Positions 8,762 through 17,786 of a stretch of 64,000 bases of DNA are shown piece after piece (position 1 is the first letter of the stretch; each line of letters starts with the position of its first letter). This stretch comes from Bermanella sp. WJH001 (GTDB lineage Bacteria > Pseudomonadota > Gammaproteobacteria > Pseudomonadales > Oceanobacteraceae). The notes below the pieces were generated by a model. It made no database searches, was not told where the DNA came from, and was given only the letters and a program-made list of their open reading frames with translations. The stretch is taken from contig NZ_JASJOO010000002.1 in assembly GCF_030070105.1 (NCBI RefSeq), forward strand, positions 1,604,090 through 1,668,089, written 5' to 3'. The translations under genes were made by a program, and so were the position numbers.

Positions 8762-11023
8762 TTAACCGGCCTTAGAGCGGTGCTGCCATATCCCTTCAAA
8801 AATGCGCTTAAGCCAAGCCAATTGCTCTGCATCTACCTTCGCCACATGACCATACGCACTTTGATTAAACTGACTTAAAAATGCATTGACGTCTTGGTTA
8901 TGCCAATTAGGTAAATTTAACTCTTGTAATAACGTCATAAAATCTGCCGCGGTACTAAATTGATGCGCTTTGTTTTGTAAACGCAAGCTGGTTTTAATGG
9001 CATCAAAATAAAACTCATAATCGTGTAAGGTACCGCGCAACTCATAAGCTGCCACGTTTTTCTTTAACTGATATTCAAGCCACGTAGGTTTTAATTGTCG
9101 GTATATCATCCACACAACCGCCAAAGCCACCAATGCCGCAATAATATAAACCCCAAACGTTACCGCTACCCATTTTAAACTCAGCAGCAATACACTCACA
9201 GCCATTACAAGGCTCTGCCAAAATTGTAATAACATTTTACTGAGTGACCATTGTACTTGTTGCTGTTCAAGAATATCTAATTGGCGCTCGACATATTCAT
9301 TTACTTTTTCGTAGGTCAGCGTTTGCTCGGTTTGTTCTTGAGGCAACTGATAGTAACTGGTTGGCTCGTAAGGCACCCAACCAAAACCTTCATGGTAGGC
9401 TTCTGTCCAAGCGTGAGCGTCGGTACCACGCACTTCAATAAAACCGGTTAAAGGATTTTGGTCAGTGGCGGCATAACCATTTACCACACGTGACGGTATA
9501 CCCTGTGTGCGTAACATCAGTGCCATGGCACTGGCAAAAAATTCACAATGGCCATATCGAGTTTCAAATAAAAATTCAGATAACGGGGTTTTACCCTGTG
9601 ACTCGATCACAGTATCTAAGGTATATGCATAATGCTCGCGTAAGTGCTGTTCAAGGTTATGAGCTTTTTCCCATGATGTTTTACCATCACCCACCACCTC
9701 TTGGGCAAGTTGTACAATGCGAACATCAAGTTGATTAGGTAATGATAAATAGCGGTATAAGTTGGATTCGTTGACAGGGTAAACCGGTCTACCCATATGC
9801 CAATGATGACTCATAGCCCCACGATACGCGGTGCCTTTTTTTAATTTATCAGGAACACGAAAACTGCCATATTCATCAACCGTTAATGCCGATGCCGGAA
9901 AGTCTAAAACGACAGGTTGCCATGCCATTGGAATCGAGCCTGATAGGTTTTCAATGACTTCAACCTCATATCCTGCCGTGATTATTTTGTTGTGATTATG
10001 AGGGTCAATGAATCCGTTTTTGTTTTCCTCAACGTACGTTTTTGAAGACATAGACTGTGACCAACGAAGGCCATCAAAGGTATCTAAAATTTTTGTGCTC
10101 AAGTACAAAGGCACATCACTGCGTACATGCATGACAATATTAGGGTTAAGCCGCGGGCTATTATCAATACCTAAATTCTCCTTCTCAGCTTGTTCACTGT
10201 GCTCACCATTAAAGCCCATTTGATTGTCACCACCAGCACCTTCAAGCTCTCCTAAAGAGTGCTTAAGCTGCTGCAGCGCCTCACTTAGCTCGCTACTTTG
10301 AGAATGTTTTTGTGACATTTCATCTACCATGTCTTGAGCCATATTCGTGGCAGCTTCTGCATAGGTAGAATCAGTGAGCGTGTCATCACTGAATTCTTGC
10401 TCACTGGTTTTGGCTTTCTCTAACCAAACTTTATCGTGGTAAAAATAATCTGAGCCAGGTGTTGCACCAAACAACAATGCAGGAAAGCGCGGCATGATTA
10501 AATACACCACTAACGTGCACACAAGTAATAAGCTGCTGCTTTTCAACCACAATGATAACCGCATCTTAAAATGCTCAACACTGAGTGAAAACAAGGCCGC
10601 ACACAACAACAAGCTATAAGGAATAAAATATAAAATAAAACCGCCATCACGGCTTTGGCTAGCGCTAAACGTAATAAGCGTAAAACTCAACATCAAACCT
10701 AAATAATACTGACGCTTACCAAATGTCTGCAGGTTTAATGCAAGTTGTGCAAACACCACGAATACTAATAACGCTGCTAATATACCCAAGGTAAAAATAA
10801 GTGGCAGAAAAATCATCATGCCAAAAACGGCAATTTGTTCGGCACCTTTTTTATATGGGTCTTCTTCTTTGGTTTTTCCAATCATTAACGTCAAGCAATA
10901 ACGACTGATAAAAAAATACATAATGCCAGCAGGAATGGCTAACAATCCCATTTGCAACCCTGACATAACAGCAGCCACCGCTACCGCAACCGTTGCACTA
11001 TATGGCGTCATCACATGTTTCAT
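8762..11023 (-). CDS. TgpA-like membrane transglutaminase (DUF3488 + transglutaminase core)
   Basis: This 753-residue inner-membrane protein has five or six N-terminal helices (about residues 10-195), a large periplasmic part with a transglutaminase-like core near residues 460-560, one more helix near 600, and a cytosolic DUF4129-like tail. The catalytic Cys is in YGHCEFFAS and the His in TDAHAWTE. The usual third-site Asp is read as Glu in WVPYEPT, which is odd. I chose the ATG at 11023: it overlaps the upstream stop as ATGA and follows GGGGGA by 7 bases. A start 5 codons earlier is less likely. Third gene of a moxR-DUF58-tgpA operon; this trio is widespread in Gammaproteobacteria and linked to envelope functions. 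Confidence 0.85.
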   Translation of the reverse strand: MKHVMTPYSATVAVAVAAVMSGLQMGLLAIPAGIMYFFISRYCLTLMIGKTKEEDPYKKGAEQIAVFGMMIFLPLIFTLGILAALLVFVVFAQLALNLQTFGKRQYYLGLMLSFTLITFSASQSRDGGFILYFIPYSLLLCAALFSLSVEHFKMRLSLWLKSSSLLLVCTLVVYLIMPRFPALLFGATPGSDYFYHDKVWLEKAKTSEQEFSDDTLTDSTYAEAATNMAQDMVDEMSQKHSQSSELSEALQQLKHSLGELEGAGGDNQMGFNGEHSEQAEKENLGIDNSPRLNPNIVMHVRSDVPLYLSTKILDTFDGLRWSQSMSSKTYVEENKNGFIDPHNHNKIITAGYEVEVIENLSGSIPMAWQPVVLDFPASALTVDEYGSFRVPDKLKKGTAYRGAMSHHWHMGRPVYPVNESNLYRYLSLPNQLDVRIVQLAQEVVGDGKTSWEKAHNLEQHLREHYAYTLDTVIESQGKTPLSEFLFETRYGHCEFFASAMALMLRTQGIPSRVVNGYAATDQNPLTGFIEVRGTDAHAWTEAYHEGFGWVPYEPTSYYQLPQEQTEQTLTYEKVNEYVERQLDILEQQQVQWSLSKMLLQFWQSLVMAVSVLLLSLKWVAVTFGVYIIAALVALAVVWMIYRQLKPTWLEYQLKKNVAAYELRGTLHDYEFYFDAIKTSLRLQNKAHQFSTAADFMTLLQELNLPNWHNQDVNAFLSQFNQSAYGHVAKVDAEQLAWLKRIFEGIWQHRSKAG

Positions 11024-12228
11024 CCAAAGATCCCCCACAGTTCACTGCTACTGCCCAGTTTAATTTGGGTTTGTCGGCCATAATGTGTGGTTTTGATAGA
11101 GGCGTTAATGCCTAAGTTTGGATAACTCGAAGCATCAAAACAAATGCTCATTTGATGTTGGTAATTCATCAATGGTAAGGCGCTAGGGGCCAAATCATTG
11201 CTTGAGCTAAAATTAATAACCAGCGGAAAACGATTTAATTGTGTGCCCAAACCTGCTGTACTGGCGCCATCCCCTCCTTGCCATATTGCCAGTTCCCGTA
11301 ATAGCGGTTGTAAATCTCGCTGATAAGGTTTCACTTGGTAATGATGATCGTCAGAAAGAATAACCAACAAACCACAACCGTCTTGAGCGCATTTTTCAGC
11401 TAAGGATGCCACGACCTGCAACATGTGCTCACGGGGATTAAACTCATCGTCAATGACCCAATTAGGGTTGGCATTTAAAATGATCGCTATGGCTGGCATT
11501 TTTGTACTATCAAATTCTTTTACAATCCATTGATTGTGCTTTGCACTCATGCGCCAGTGCATGTGTCGCATCTCATCCCCATCACGATAAGCTCGCACCA
11601 TTGCAAAATCTTCTTCTGCTTTTTGCAAGTGCTGAGGTATATCTCCATCTATTTGGGAGCCCAATAAGTGTTGTTCCGGCAACCGCCTTAATGGCGAAAT
11701 TTTTGGGTAAATCACAGATGAAACACAAGGTACCGGAAACGTTTTAGATAACTTAACTAAACCAAATGGAAAATAAGAGGTGACGTTAACCTGCTCAAAT
11801 TGATGTTCACCTCGTCGTGCAAACCTCAACGTAAATGGTTGCTGAGTGTTACCCTTAACCTCATCGAATACGGCAAACGATTCATCACACAAAATGTTGT
11901 GTTGATGACTCAGCTGAGCCAGCAATAAATAGCGTTTACTCTTTGCATTAAGATGAATCGAAGCGTTTATTTGCTGCTGTGCAAACCCATCACTTGGTAA
12001 GTTTAATACGGCGCTGATGCCTCGTAATTGCCACCAAGCTCCGAGGTAACTTATAAGTAAAGCTGACACTAAAAAAGCAAACATGGCATACAGTAAATGC
12101 AGGCCACGATTCCAAGCCACAACAAACACAACCACCGCCAATAACCAAATAACCCGCTCTAGGGTTATCATGCGCTCTAACCGCCCTTGCCATTTTGACA
12201 ATGCGCTGGGCATTACTGTTGAGTTCAT
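11020..12228 (-). CDS. DUF58 (von Willebrand A-like) domain protein
   Basis: The 402-residue protein has two N-terminal membrane helices (about residues 26-66) and then a soluble part with the DUF58 signature RAYRDGDEMRHMHWRMSA around residue 215-235. Proteins of this family pair with MoxR ATPases, probably as the substrate-side vWA partner of an AAA+ chaperone. It starts 4 bases after the moxR stop and its own stop overlaps the next start (ATGA), so the three genes are translationally linked. Function beyond the MoxR partnership is not established. Confidence 0.85.
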   Translation of the reverse strand: MNSTVMPSALSKWQGRLERMITLERVIWLLAVVVFVVAWNRGLHLLYAMFAFLVSALLISYLGAWWQLRGISAVLNLPSDGFAQQQINASIHLNAKSKRYLLLAQLSHQHNILCDESFAVFDEVKGNTQQPFTLRFARRGEHQFEQVNVTSYFPFGLVKLSKTFPVPCVSSVIYPKISPLRRLPEQHLLGSQIDGDIPQHLQKAEEDFAMVRAYRDGDEMRHMHWRMSAKHNQWIVKEFDSTKMPAIAIILNANPNWVIDDEFNPREHMLQVVASLAEKCAQDGCGLLVILSDDHHYQVKPYQRDLQPLLRELAIWQGGDGASTAGLGTQLNRFPLVINFSSSNDLAPSALPLMNYQHQMSICFDASSYPNLGINASIKTTHYGRQTQIKLGSSSELWGIFG

Positions 12229-12232
12229 TGGC

Positions 12233-13222
12233 TTATACCAAAGCTAAACCAGAGTTTGCTTGTTTGTTTACAGTTTGCAGTGCGGTGCTCGGTGCCGGAA
12301 TCATCACGGCCACTTTTTGAAAAAACGCTTTATCAAATGCCATGTCTTTTACACTTAATAAACGATGAGCCAACACAGGTGAGGCCATCAGCATAATATC
12401 ATCCGGCGTAACAAACTGGCGTTGTTGTAATAACGCATACGCTTTAGCTGCCTTTACTAAAGCAACACATCCTCGAGGGCTCACACCTATGCGAATATCA
12501 CAGTGTTGATTCACCCCATCACACAATGCCGCAGCGTATTCTAATACGTCATCTTTGATTAAAACCCGTTGCACGACCGCTTGTAGTTGAGCCAAAATTT
12601 TTGCATTAATAAGCGGCTTAACGCACTGCTCTGGTTGTTGCGATAAATTAATCAATGCAATTTTTTTAAGGTCCGCGGCATTTGGATACGCCACATTTAA
12701 TTTAATAAAAAATCGGTCAAGTTGGGCTTCGGGCAATGGATAGGTCCCACTGAATTCAACTGGATTTTGTGTGGCCATGACTAAAAACTGTGAGTCTAAA
12801 TCATAGGTCGTACGATCTAACGTTACGCAGCGCTCCGCCATCGCTTGCAGTAAGGCGGATTGTGTTCGTGGAGACGTCCGGTTTATTTCATCTACTAATA
12901 AAAGTTGTGTAAATACAGGGCCTTTATGTAAGGTGAACTCTTGGGTCTTAGGGTTATAAACATTAGCACCGGTAATGTCTGACGGCATTAAATCAGGGGT
13001 ACATTGTACACGTTGGTACTCTAATCCCATCAACTTTGACAACACCTTGACCAAGGTGGTTTTACCCAAACCTGGGGCAGCCTCTAATAAAACATGACCT
13101 TGATTCAGTAATGCAATCAATAACTGATCGACCAATCCACTTTCTAACACCATAGATTGATTAAGTTGCTGGCGTAACTTCTGCAAAATTTGATTGGATT
13201 TTTGGATATATTCTTCTGACAT
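12233..13222 (-). CDS. MoxR-family AAA+ ATPase
   Basis: The 329-residue protein shows a Walker A motif (APGLGKTTL, about residues 59-67), Walker B (LLVDEINR), sensor 1 (ATQNPVEFSGTYPLPEAQLD) and the C-terminal lid with GVSPRG, all standard for MoxR ATPases. These act as chaperones maturing or remodelling partner proteins, here probably the DUF58 and transglutaminase products of the same operon. AGGAG lies upstream of the ATG, and the promoter should be in 13223-13414, shared with the divergent gene. Confidence 0.92.
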   Translation of the reverse strand: MSEEYIQKSNQILQKLRQQLNQSMVLESGLVDQLLIALLNQGHVLLEAAPGLGKTTLVKVLSKLMGLEYQRVQCTPDLMPSDITGANVYNPKTQEFTLHKGPVFTQLLLVDEINRTSPRTQSALLQAMAERCVTLDRTTYDLDSQFLVMATQNPVEFSGTYPLPEAQLDRFFIKLNVAYPNAADLKKIALINLSQQPEQCVKPLINAKILAQLQAVVQRVLIKDDVLEYAAALCDGVNQHCDIRIGVSPRGCVALVKAAKAYALLQQRQFVTPDDIMLMASPVLAHRLLSVKDMAFDKAFFQKVAVMIPAPSTALQTVNKQANSGLALV

Positions 13223-13414
13223 GACACACTCCTTGTTTCACTGCTTATTATTTTTGACGGATTTTACCCAATAGCCGGTAAATGTCTAACCACAGGTGAA
13301 AAAATGTGAGCACCATAACTTAAATAGTGCAACCGTTAATCCTAAATAATCTAATGCTTATGCTGGAGGCGAGGGTTTGTTACACTGAATCCATAACAAT
13401 AAAAACACAAAGCC

Positions 13415-14263
13415 ATGCCCAATCATTTATCACCAACTAAAACCCAAGTTTGCCTGCAAGAGCGTACCGTTGATTTTCAATTCAATGATGTGCCTTGTAT
13501 ATGGCTGGCTGACACCATTAAAACGCACTTCATGCACAGTTTGTCGTTGTTTATTCCCACATCAGAACGGGCCGTCATTGAGATTTTACGCAAGCAACTT
13601 AAACAAACCAATGCCCCAGAAACACAACACTTAATTCATGCACTTATCAAACAAGAAGGGCAACATGCGGCCATGCATCGCAGAGCGAATCGTCGTATTT
13701 TAACCCAGCACCCTGAACTAAAATGGATTGACTCATTACATAATTTTTTTATGAAGTGGGTGAGAAAATTCAGCTCTCATGGATTTGAGCTGGCCATTCC
13801 TGTTGGCTTTGAACACATTACAGCCGCGACCAGCAAACATGTTTTAACTCACAAAAATGATTGGTTTAAGAAGCATTCAAATAACCAAGCCACTGACTTT
13901 TTATTGTGGCACTGTTTAGAGGAGCTCGAACATCAGGCCGTATGTTTAAGTATATATCGAACCGTTTATCCCAATACCACACTTAATAATTGGCGTATTA
14001 TTTTAAGCTTATTTTTAGTGTGGCTGCCCGTCACCTGCTTTTCGGTTTTTACCATACAGTTTTATTTATTACTAAAAGATAAAACCTTGTTGAGCTTGGG
14101 TAACTGGCCTAAATTCTTAATGTTCATGGGGCGCACCACTGGGCTGTTTTATAAAGGGCTATTTACATACCGTAAAAACAAACACAGCGCTTGGAGTCAA
14201 AAAGACATAACACTGTATAAAACTGCCTGCGATGAATTTAATCAGCGCCAAGCAGATTCATAA
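13415..14263 (+). CDS. Predicted metal-dependent hydrolase (PF10118-type, ferritin-like)
   Basis: The 282-residue protein matches the family annotated as predicted metal-dependent hydrolase. Metal ligand candidates are spread as in ferritin-like di-iron proteins: KQEGQHAAMHRR near residue 90, GFEHITAATS near 137 and CLEELEHQAV near 170. A hydrophobic stretch near residues 195-220 (IILSLFLVWLPVTCF) could be a membrane hairpin. Substrate unknown. No clear Shine-Dalgarno precedes the ATG, but the divergent promoter region suits expression. It is followed by a hairpin that mainly terminates the opposing gene. Confidence 0.7.
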   Translation: MPNHLSPTKTQVCLQERTVDFQFNDVPCIWLADTIKTHFMHSLSLFIPTSERAVIEILRKQLKQTNAPETQHLIHALIKQEGQHAAMHRRANRRILTQHPELKWIDSLHNFFMKWVRKFSSHGFELAIPVGFEHITAATSKHVLTHKNDWFKKHSNNQATDFLLWHCLEELEHQAVCLSIYRTVYPNTTLNNWRIILSLFLVWLPVTCFSVFTIQFYLLLKDKTLLSLGNWPKFLMFMGRTTGLFYKGLFTYRKNKHSAWSQKDITLYKTACDEFNQRQADS

Positions 14264-14264
14264 T

Positions 14265-14290
14265 AAAAAACGCCCTCCTAAGAGGACGTT
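14265..14290 (-). terminator. Terminator of the DJ-1 gene
   Basis: On the minus strand: AACGTCCTC-TTAG-GAGGGCGTT followed by six T. One A-C mismatch interrupts the stem. It lies 24 bases past the DJ-1 stop and also just past the stop of the convergent gene. Confidence 0.6.
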
Positions 14291-14314
14291 ATAATTTCAA
14301 GTTCAATATACAAA

Positions 14315-14986
14315 TTAAGCAAGGTGTTTAACAAGCGCTACACCTACAGCGTGAGCACTCGCTGGGTTTTGACCTGTGATCACACGATTATCTTCAATCA
14401 CAAACTCACCCCAAGGTTGCACTTTACTGTATTGCTTAGCGGTACGAGCAAGAGACTCTTCTAACAAGAATGGAATTTTATCAATGGTGGCATAATCCAC
14501 TTCTTCTTCACGGGTAAACCCAGTAACGGCTTTATCCGCAATGAGCTTTTCGCCATTACTTAACGTGATTGGTAATAAACCCGCTGGGCCATGACACACG
14601 GCTGCAATCACTCCGCCATCTTCATAATGCTTGGCACTGATTTTTGCCACATCTTCATTGGTTGCCAAGTCAGATAACAAACCAAAACCACCTGGATAGA
14701 AAACCGCATCGTAATCATCACCGTTAATTTGTGACGCTGGAATGGTATTGTTGATACGGTTTTGGAATTCGTCATTGGCAAGAATTTCTGCGTTCACCGC
14801 ATCCCCTTCCATGTCAGTACCATAAAGAGGCGCTTTACCACCTTTAATCGACACGAGGTCATAATCAAACCCTGCTTCTAACATCACATGCAGTGCGTGT
14901 GTGAGTTCAGGTGCAAACGTGCCGTTTGCTTCATTGGTTTCACCAAGGGTGGCATGGTTGGTGACGAATATAAGAACTTTTTTCAT
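14315..14986 (-). CDS. DJ-1/PfpI superfamily protein (Hsp31/glyoxalase III-like)
   Basis: This 223-residue class I glutamine-amidotransferase-like protein has the nucleophile elbow AVCHGPAG with Cys131-His132, an acidic partner Glu27 in FAPELTH, and the FYPGGFG strand-loop. Members of this class act as glutathione-independent glyoxalases or deglycases against methylglyoxal. The ATG at 14986 follows CGGAG by 5 bases; the open frame extends 11 codons further but without support. It is divergent from a LysR regulator with a palindromic box between them, a classic arrangement where the regulator controls this gene, perhaps in response to electrophile stress (inference). Confidence 0.85.
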   Translation of the reverse strand: MKKVLIFVTNHATLGETNEANGTFAPELTHALHVMLEAGFDYDLVSIKGGKAPLYGTDMEGDAVNAEILANDEFQNRINNTIPASQINGDDYDAVFYPGGFGLLSDLATNEDVAKISAKHYEDGGVIAAVCHGPAGLLPITLSNGEKLIADKAVTGFTREEEVDYATIDKIPFLLEESLARTAKQYSKVQPWGEFVIEDNRVITGQNPASAHAVGVALVKHLA

Positions 14987-15080
14987 GATGGCTCCGATTT
15001 TGATGAGGTTGTCTTTCACAACATGAGCACATCTTAATTACCTAGCCATATTCTGATAATCCTCTAAAATGACAAATTAC

Positions 15081-15098
15081 TATTGCCATATAGCAATA
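15081..15098. promoter_or_regulatory. Candidate LysR-type operator between DJ-1 and lysR
   Basis: The inverted repeat TATTGC-N6-GCAATA contains the T-N11-A pattern typical of LysR regulator sites. It sits about 10 bases before the lysR start and within the divergent promoter region of the DJ-1 gene, so it could serve autoregulation and target control. Confidence 0.5.
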
Positions 15099-15108
15099 AT
15101 GAGGGGAT

Positions 15109-15990
15109 ATGGACAGTTTTGAAGGCATCGTTGAATTTGTGGCCGTCGCCGAAAGCCAAGGGTTTTCTGCCGCTGCCAAGCAGTTAGGGGTAAGCACCAG
15201 TCATGTCAGCCGCCAAATCTCAAGGCTTGAAGAACGACTGGGCAGCGCCTTATTTGCCCGCACCACCCGCTTAGTTAGCCTCACCGAAACCGGCCAAGCC
15301 TACTACCACCAATGCAAAGAACTGGTGAACGGATTACAACAGGCCAATGAACAAGTGAGCAGCCAACAATTACAACTAAGCGGTACATTAAGGGTCAGTG
15401 CCGCTGGCGCATTTTCCGAGCAATTTGTTGCGCCTACACTGATGGAGTTCGCTAAGCTTCATCCTGAGCTCACCATTGATATGGATTTCAATAGTCGTAT
15501 GGTGAATTTTGTCGAAGACGGCATCGACTTTTCCATTCGTTACGGCCAATTACAAGATTCAGGTTTGGTCGCGCGCAAGCTGTTAGACCGTCCTATGATG
15601 GCGGTGGCCAGCCCTGAATATTTAACAAAATACGGCACCCCCAACCATCCAAAGCAGTTAAAACAGCACAGTTGTTTAATCGCCAACAATGACCATTGGC
15701 GTTTCAGTGAAGGCAGTGAAGAACTCACCATAAAGGTACAAGGTCGCTGGCGCAGTAATAATGTACATGCCTTGGTGCAAGCTTGCGAAGAGCATCTGGG
15801 CATTGCTTATTTGCCCAAAAGCAGTTTTAGCAATGGCATTGAACAACATAAATTAGTGCCGATACTGCATGAGTTTTGGAGTAGCGGCGTTAGCAGTTGG
15901 ATTGTGTATCAAAACAAACGTTTTTTGCCCTTAAGAGCTCGTTTGGCCATTGATTATTTACTTGAACGCTTTAAAGATTTTCAAGAGTAA
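15109..15990 (+). CDS. LysR-family transcriptional regulator
   Basis: This 293-residue LTTR has the N-terminal winged helix-turn-helix (about residues 1-60, with GFSAAAKQLGVSTSHVSRQI as recognition region) and a periplasmic-binding-like effector domain. The N-terminus resembles the group that regulates adjacent oxidoreductase or detoxification genes. GAGGGG lies 3-8 bases before the ATG. It is divergent from the DJ-1 gene, and its stop is only 1 base from the stop of the convergent kinase-phosphatase gene. The inducer is unknown. Confidence 0.9.
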   Translation: MDSFEGIVEFVAVAESQGFSAAAKQLGVSTSHVSRQISRLEERLGSALFARTTRLVSLTETGQAYYHQCKELVNGLQQANEQVSSQQLQLSGTLRVSAAGAFSEQFVAPTLMEFAKLHPELTIDMDFNSRMVNFVEDGIDFSIRYGQLQDSGLVARKLLDRPMMAVASPEYLTKYGTPNHPKQLKQHSCLIANNDHWRFSEGSEELTIKVQGRWRSNNVHALVQACEEHLGIAYLPKSSFSNGIEQHKLVPILHEFWSSGVSSWIVYQNKRFLPLRARLAIDYLLERFKDFQE

Positions 15991-15991
15991 G

Positions 15992-17722
15992 CTAGCTCAA
16001 CAAGCGATAACTTAAATAAGTCACTACGCCTAACAATATGGCTGAGACACCCTGCCAAAATGCTAAAGGATTGCGCTCTAATAATGGTAACTTCGCTCGT
16101 TTTAAATACGCCATGTTTGGTGTGTTTAAATCAAATACAAATTCCGAAACTTCTGAGTAGCGTTTAAGCGGATCAACATTCACCGCTTTTTTGATTGCAT
16201 CATTCACCCAAGCAGGCAGATGGTATTGCTCTTCTAAGATCGGTTGATACACCAGTTTTTGTAAATCTTTAACGGTTTTAACTTTTGAGACACTGGTTCC
16301 GTAAGGCAATGATCCCGTGAGCATTTGATAGGTGATTACCCCTAACGAAAAAATATCCGAACGGGTAGTGCCACCTTCACCTAAATAATATTCAGGCGCA
16401 GTAAACTGAGCGGTTCCTTTAATGTCATTCGTATCTCTATTTTTGCCAATATCAAGCACTCCACCCACTTGTGTGGCACCAAAATCAATAATTTTTACCG
16501 TACCAGACTCATCAATCATAATATTATTGGGGCGTAAATCTTGATGAATCATCTCTTGTCGATGAAAGGCTTGCAGACCTTTTGCAGCCTGAGAAATTAT
16601 GCTTCTTACTTGATCAAGCGCTGGTTTAGGATGATCTATTATCCACTGGGATAAGGATTGGCCTTCTATGAATTCTGTGACGTTATATAAAAACTGGCGT
16701 TTTCTTGGGGACTCAATAGCGGTCAAGACGTGTGGATTATCAATGCGCTTTGCAATCCAATCTTCCATCAAAAAACACTCTAAGTAATGCTTGTCTGCTC
16801 TTAATTCAGTGGACGGGGTTTTAAGGATCACTTGCTGCTGGGTATCAAGATCTTTAGCTAAATAGACATGGCTGCGACTACTGATATAGATATTGCGTAA
16901 AATTTGATAACCATCAAACGTCATTCTCGCTTCTAAAAGCGGTGGCAGCGGTAAACGCGCAACCTGCTCTTGTATTTCTTCTATTTGATGTGCAGGCAGC
17001 TCTAATACTTTTACGATCTGAATCGTTAAATTGTCTTGACTGCCGTTATCGTATGCTAATTTTAATATAGCATCACAGGCTTGATTTAAATCCGAATCGT
17101 GCTGAGTAATTAACCTCTGTATGTCATTATTATCAACAAATTCATAAATACCATCCGTTGCCAGAATAAACACATCATTAATTTCTAATGGTTGGGTGGC
17201 ATAATCTAAATCCAATTGTGGCTGAATACCTAAAGCCCGAGTTAAATAACTGGTTTCTTGAGAAACTATGCGCCTATGGTCTTGTGTTAACTGCTCTAAA
17301 GCACCGCAACTCAAGCGATATATACGGCTATCACCACAATGAAAAATATGAAAAGAATTAGATTTTAAAACGATTGAGCTAAAGGTACACACATACCCTT
17401 TGTCTTTATTAAAACGATATAGACTATTTTGCGTTTGCGCATATAGCCACAAATTAGTTGCTTGCAAAACTTTTTGTGCAGAGTTTTTTACTGACCATAC
17501 GTCAGGCGTGCAATAATAATCTGCAATAAATCCATTCACTGCTGCTTTGCTTGCAATATCACTGACGTCACTACTGCTAATACCATCTGCTATTGCAATG
17601 ACAATCCCTTTGGCATCCAATAAATAGTTGTCTGGTGTCTGGGCACCATGACAATCCTGATTGATAATTTTACGTCCCGCACTTGTGTGCTGGCCTATTG
17701 CAACTCTTAATTTTTTTTTCAT
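15992..17722 (-). CDS. PP2C phosphatase / Ser-Thr kinase fusion with C-terminal membrane anchor
   Basis: The 576-residue protein joins a PP2C-type phosphatase (about 1-240; metal residues in NQDCHG, IADGISS, LATDGIYEF and DNLTI) to a Hanks-type kinase (about 275-540; HQDLRPNN catalytic loop, IIDFG, TAPEY). It ends in a single membrane helix followed by a few residues. The ATG at 17722 gives the start MKKKLRVAIGQ. An upstream in-frame start would extend into the terminator and the cyanase gene. A similar kinase-phosphatase lies in the nitrate assimilation cluster of Pseudomonas aeruginosa, and here it follows a nitrite-type transporter and cyanase, so a role in nitrogen uptake control is inferred. 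Its GGGGA ribosome site lies in the 3' arm of the preceding hairpin. Confidence 0.85.
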   Translation of the reverse strand: MKKKLRVAIGQHTSAGRKIINQDCHGAQTPDNYLLDAKGIVIAIADGISSSDVSDIASKAAVNGFIADYYCTPDVWSVKNSAQKVLQATNLWLYAQTQNSLYRFNKDKGYVCTFSSIVLKSNSFHIFHCGDSRIYRLSCGALEQLTQDHRRIVSQETSYLTRALGIQPQLDLDYATQPLEINDVFILATDGIYEFVDNNDIQRLITQHDSDLNQACDAILKLAYDNGSQDNLTIQIVKVLELPAHQIEEIQEQVARLPLPPLLEARMTFDGYQILRNIYISSRSHVYLAKDLDTQQQVILKTPSTELRADKHYLECFLMEDWIAKRIDNPHVLTAIESPRKRQFLYNVTEFIEGQSLSQWIIDHPKPALDQVRSIISQAAKGLQAFHRQEMIHQDLRPNNIMIDESGTVKIIDFGATQVGGVLDIGKNRDTNDIKGTAQFTAPEYYLGEGGTTRSDIFSLGVITYQMLTGSLPYGTSVSKVKTVKDLQKLVYQPILEEQYHLPAWVNDAIKKAVNVDPLKRYSEVSEFVFDLNTPNMAYLKRAKLPLLERNPLAFWQGVSAILLGVVTYLSYRLLS

Positions 17723-17725
17723 AAC

Positions 17726-17758
17726 AAAAAAATCCCCACTCAATAAAGAGTGAGGATT
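17726..17758 (-). terminator. Terminator or attenuator between cynS and the kinase gene
   Basis: On the minus strand an 11-bp stem (AATCCTCACTC / GAGTGGGGATT, one G-U pair, loop TTTATT) is followed directly by a T-run, then the kinase ATG three bases later. It has the form of an intrinsic terminator, yet its 3' arm contains the only good Shine-Dalgarno for the kinase gene. It may lower kinase expression relative to the transporter and cyanase. Confidence 0.75.
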
Positions 17759-17786
17759 CCTAGTAAGCGAAAGTCTAAAGACACTT

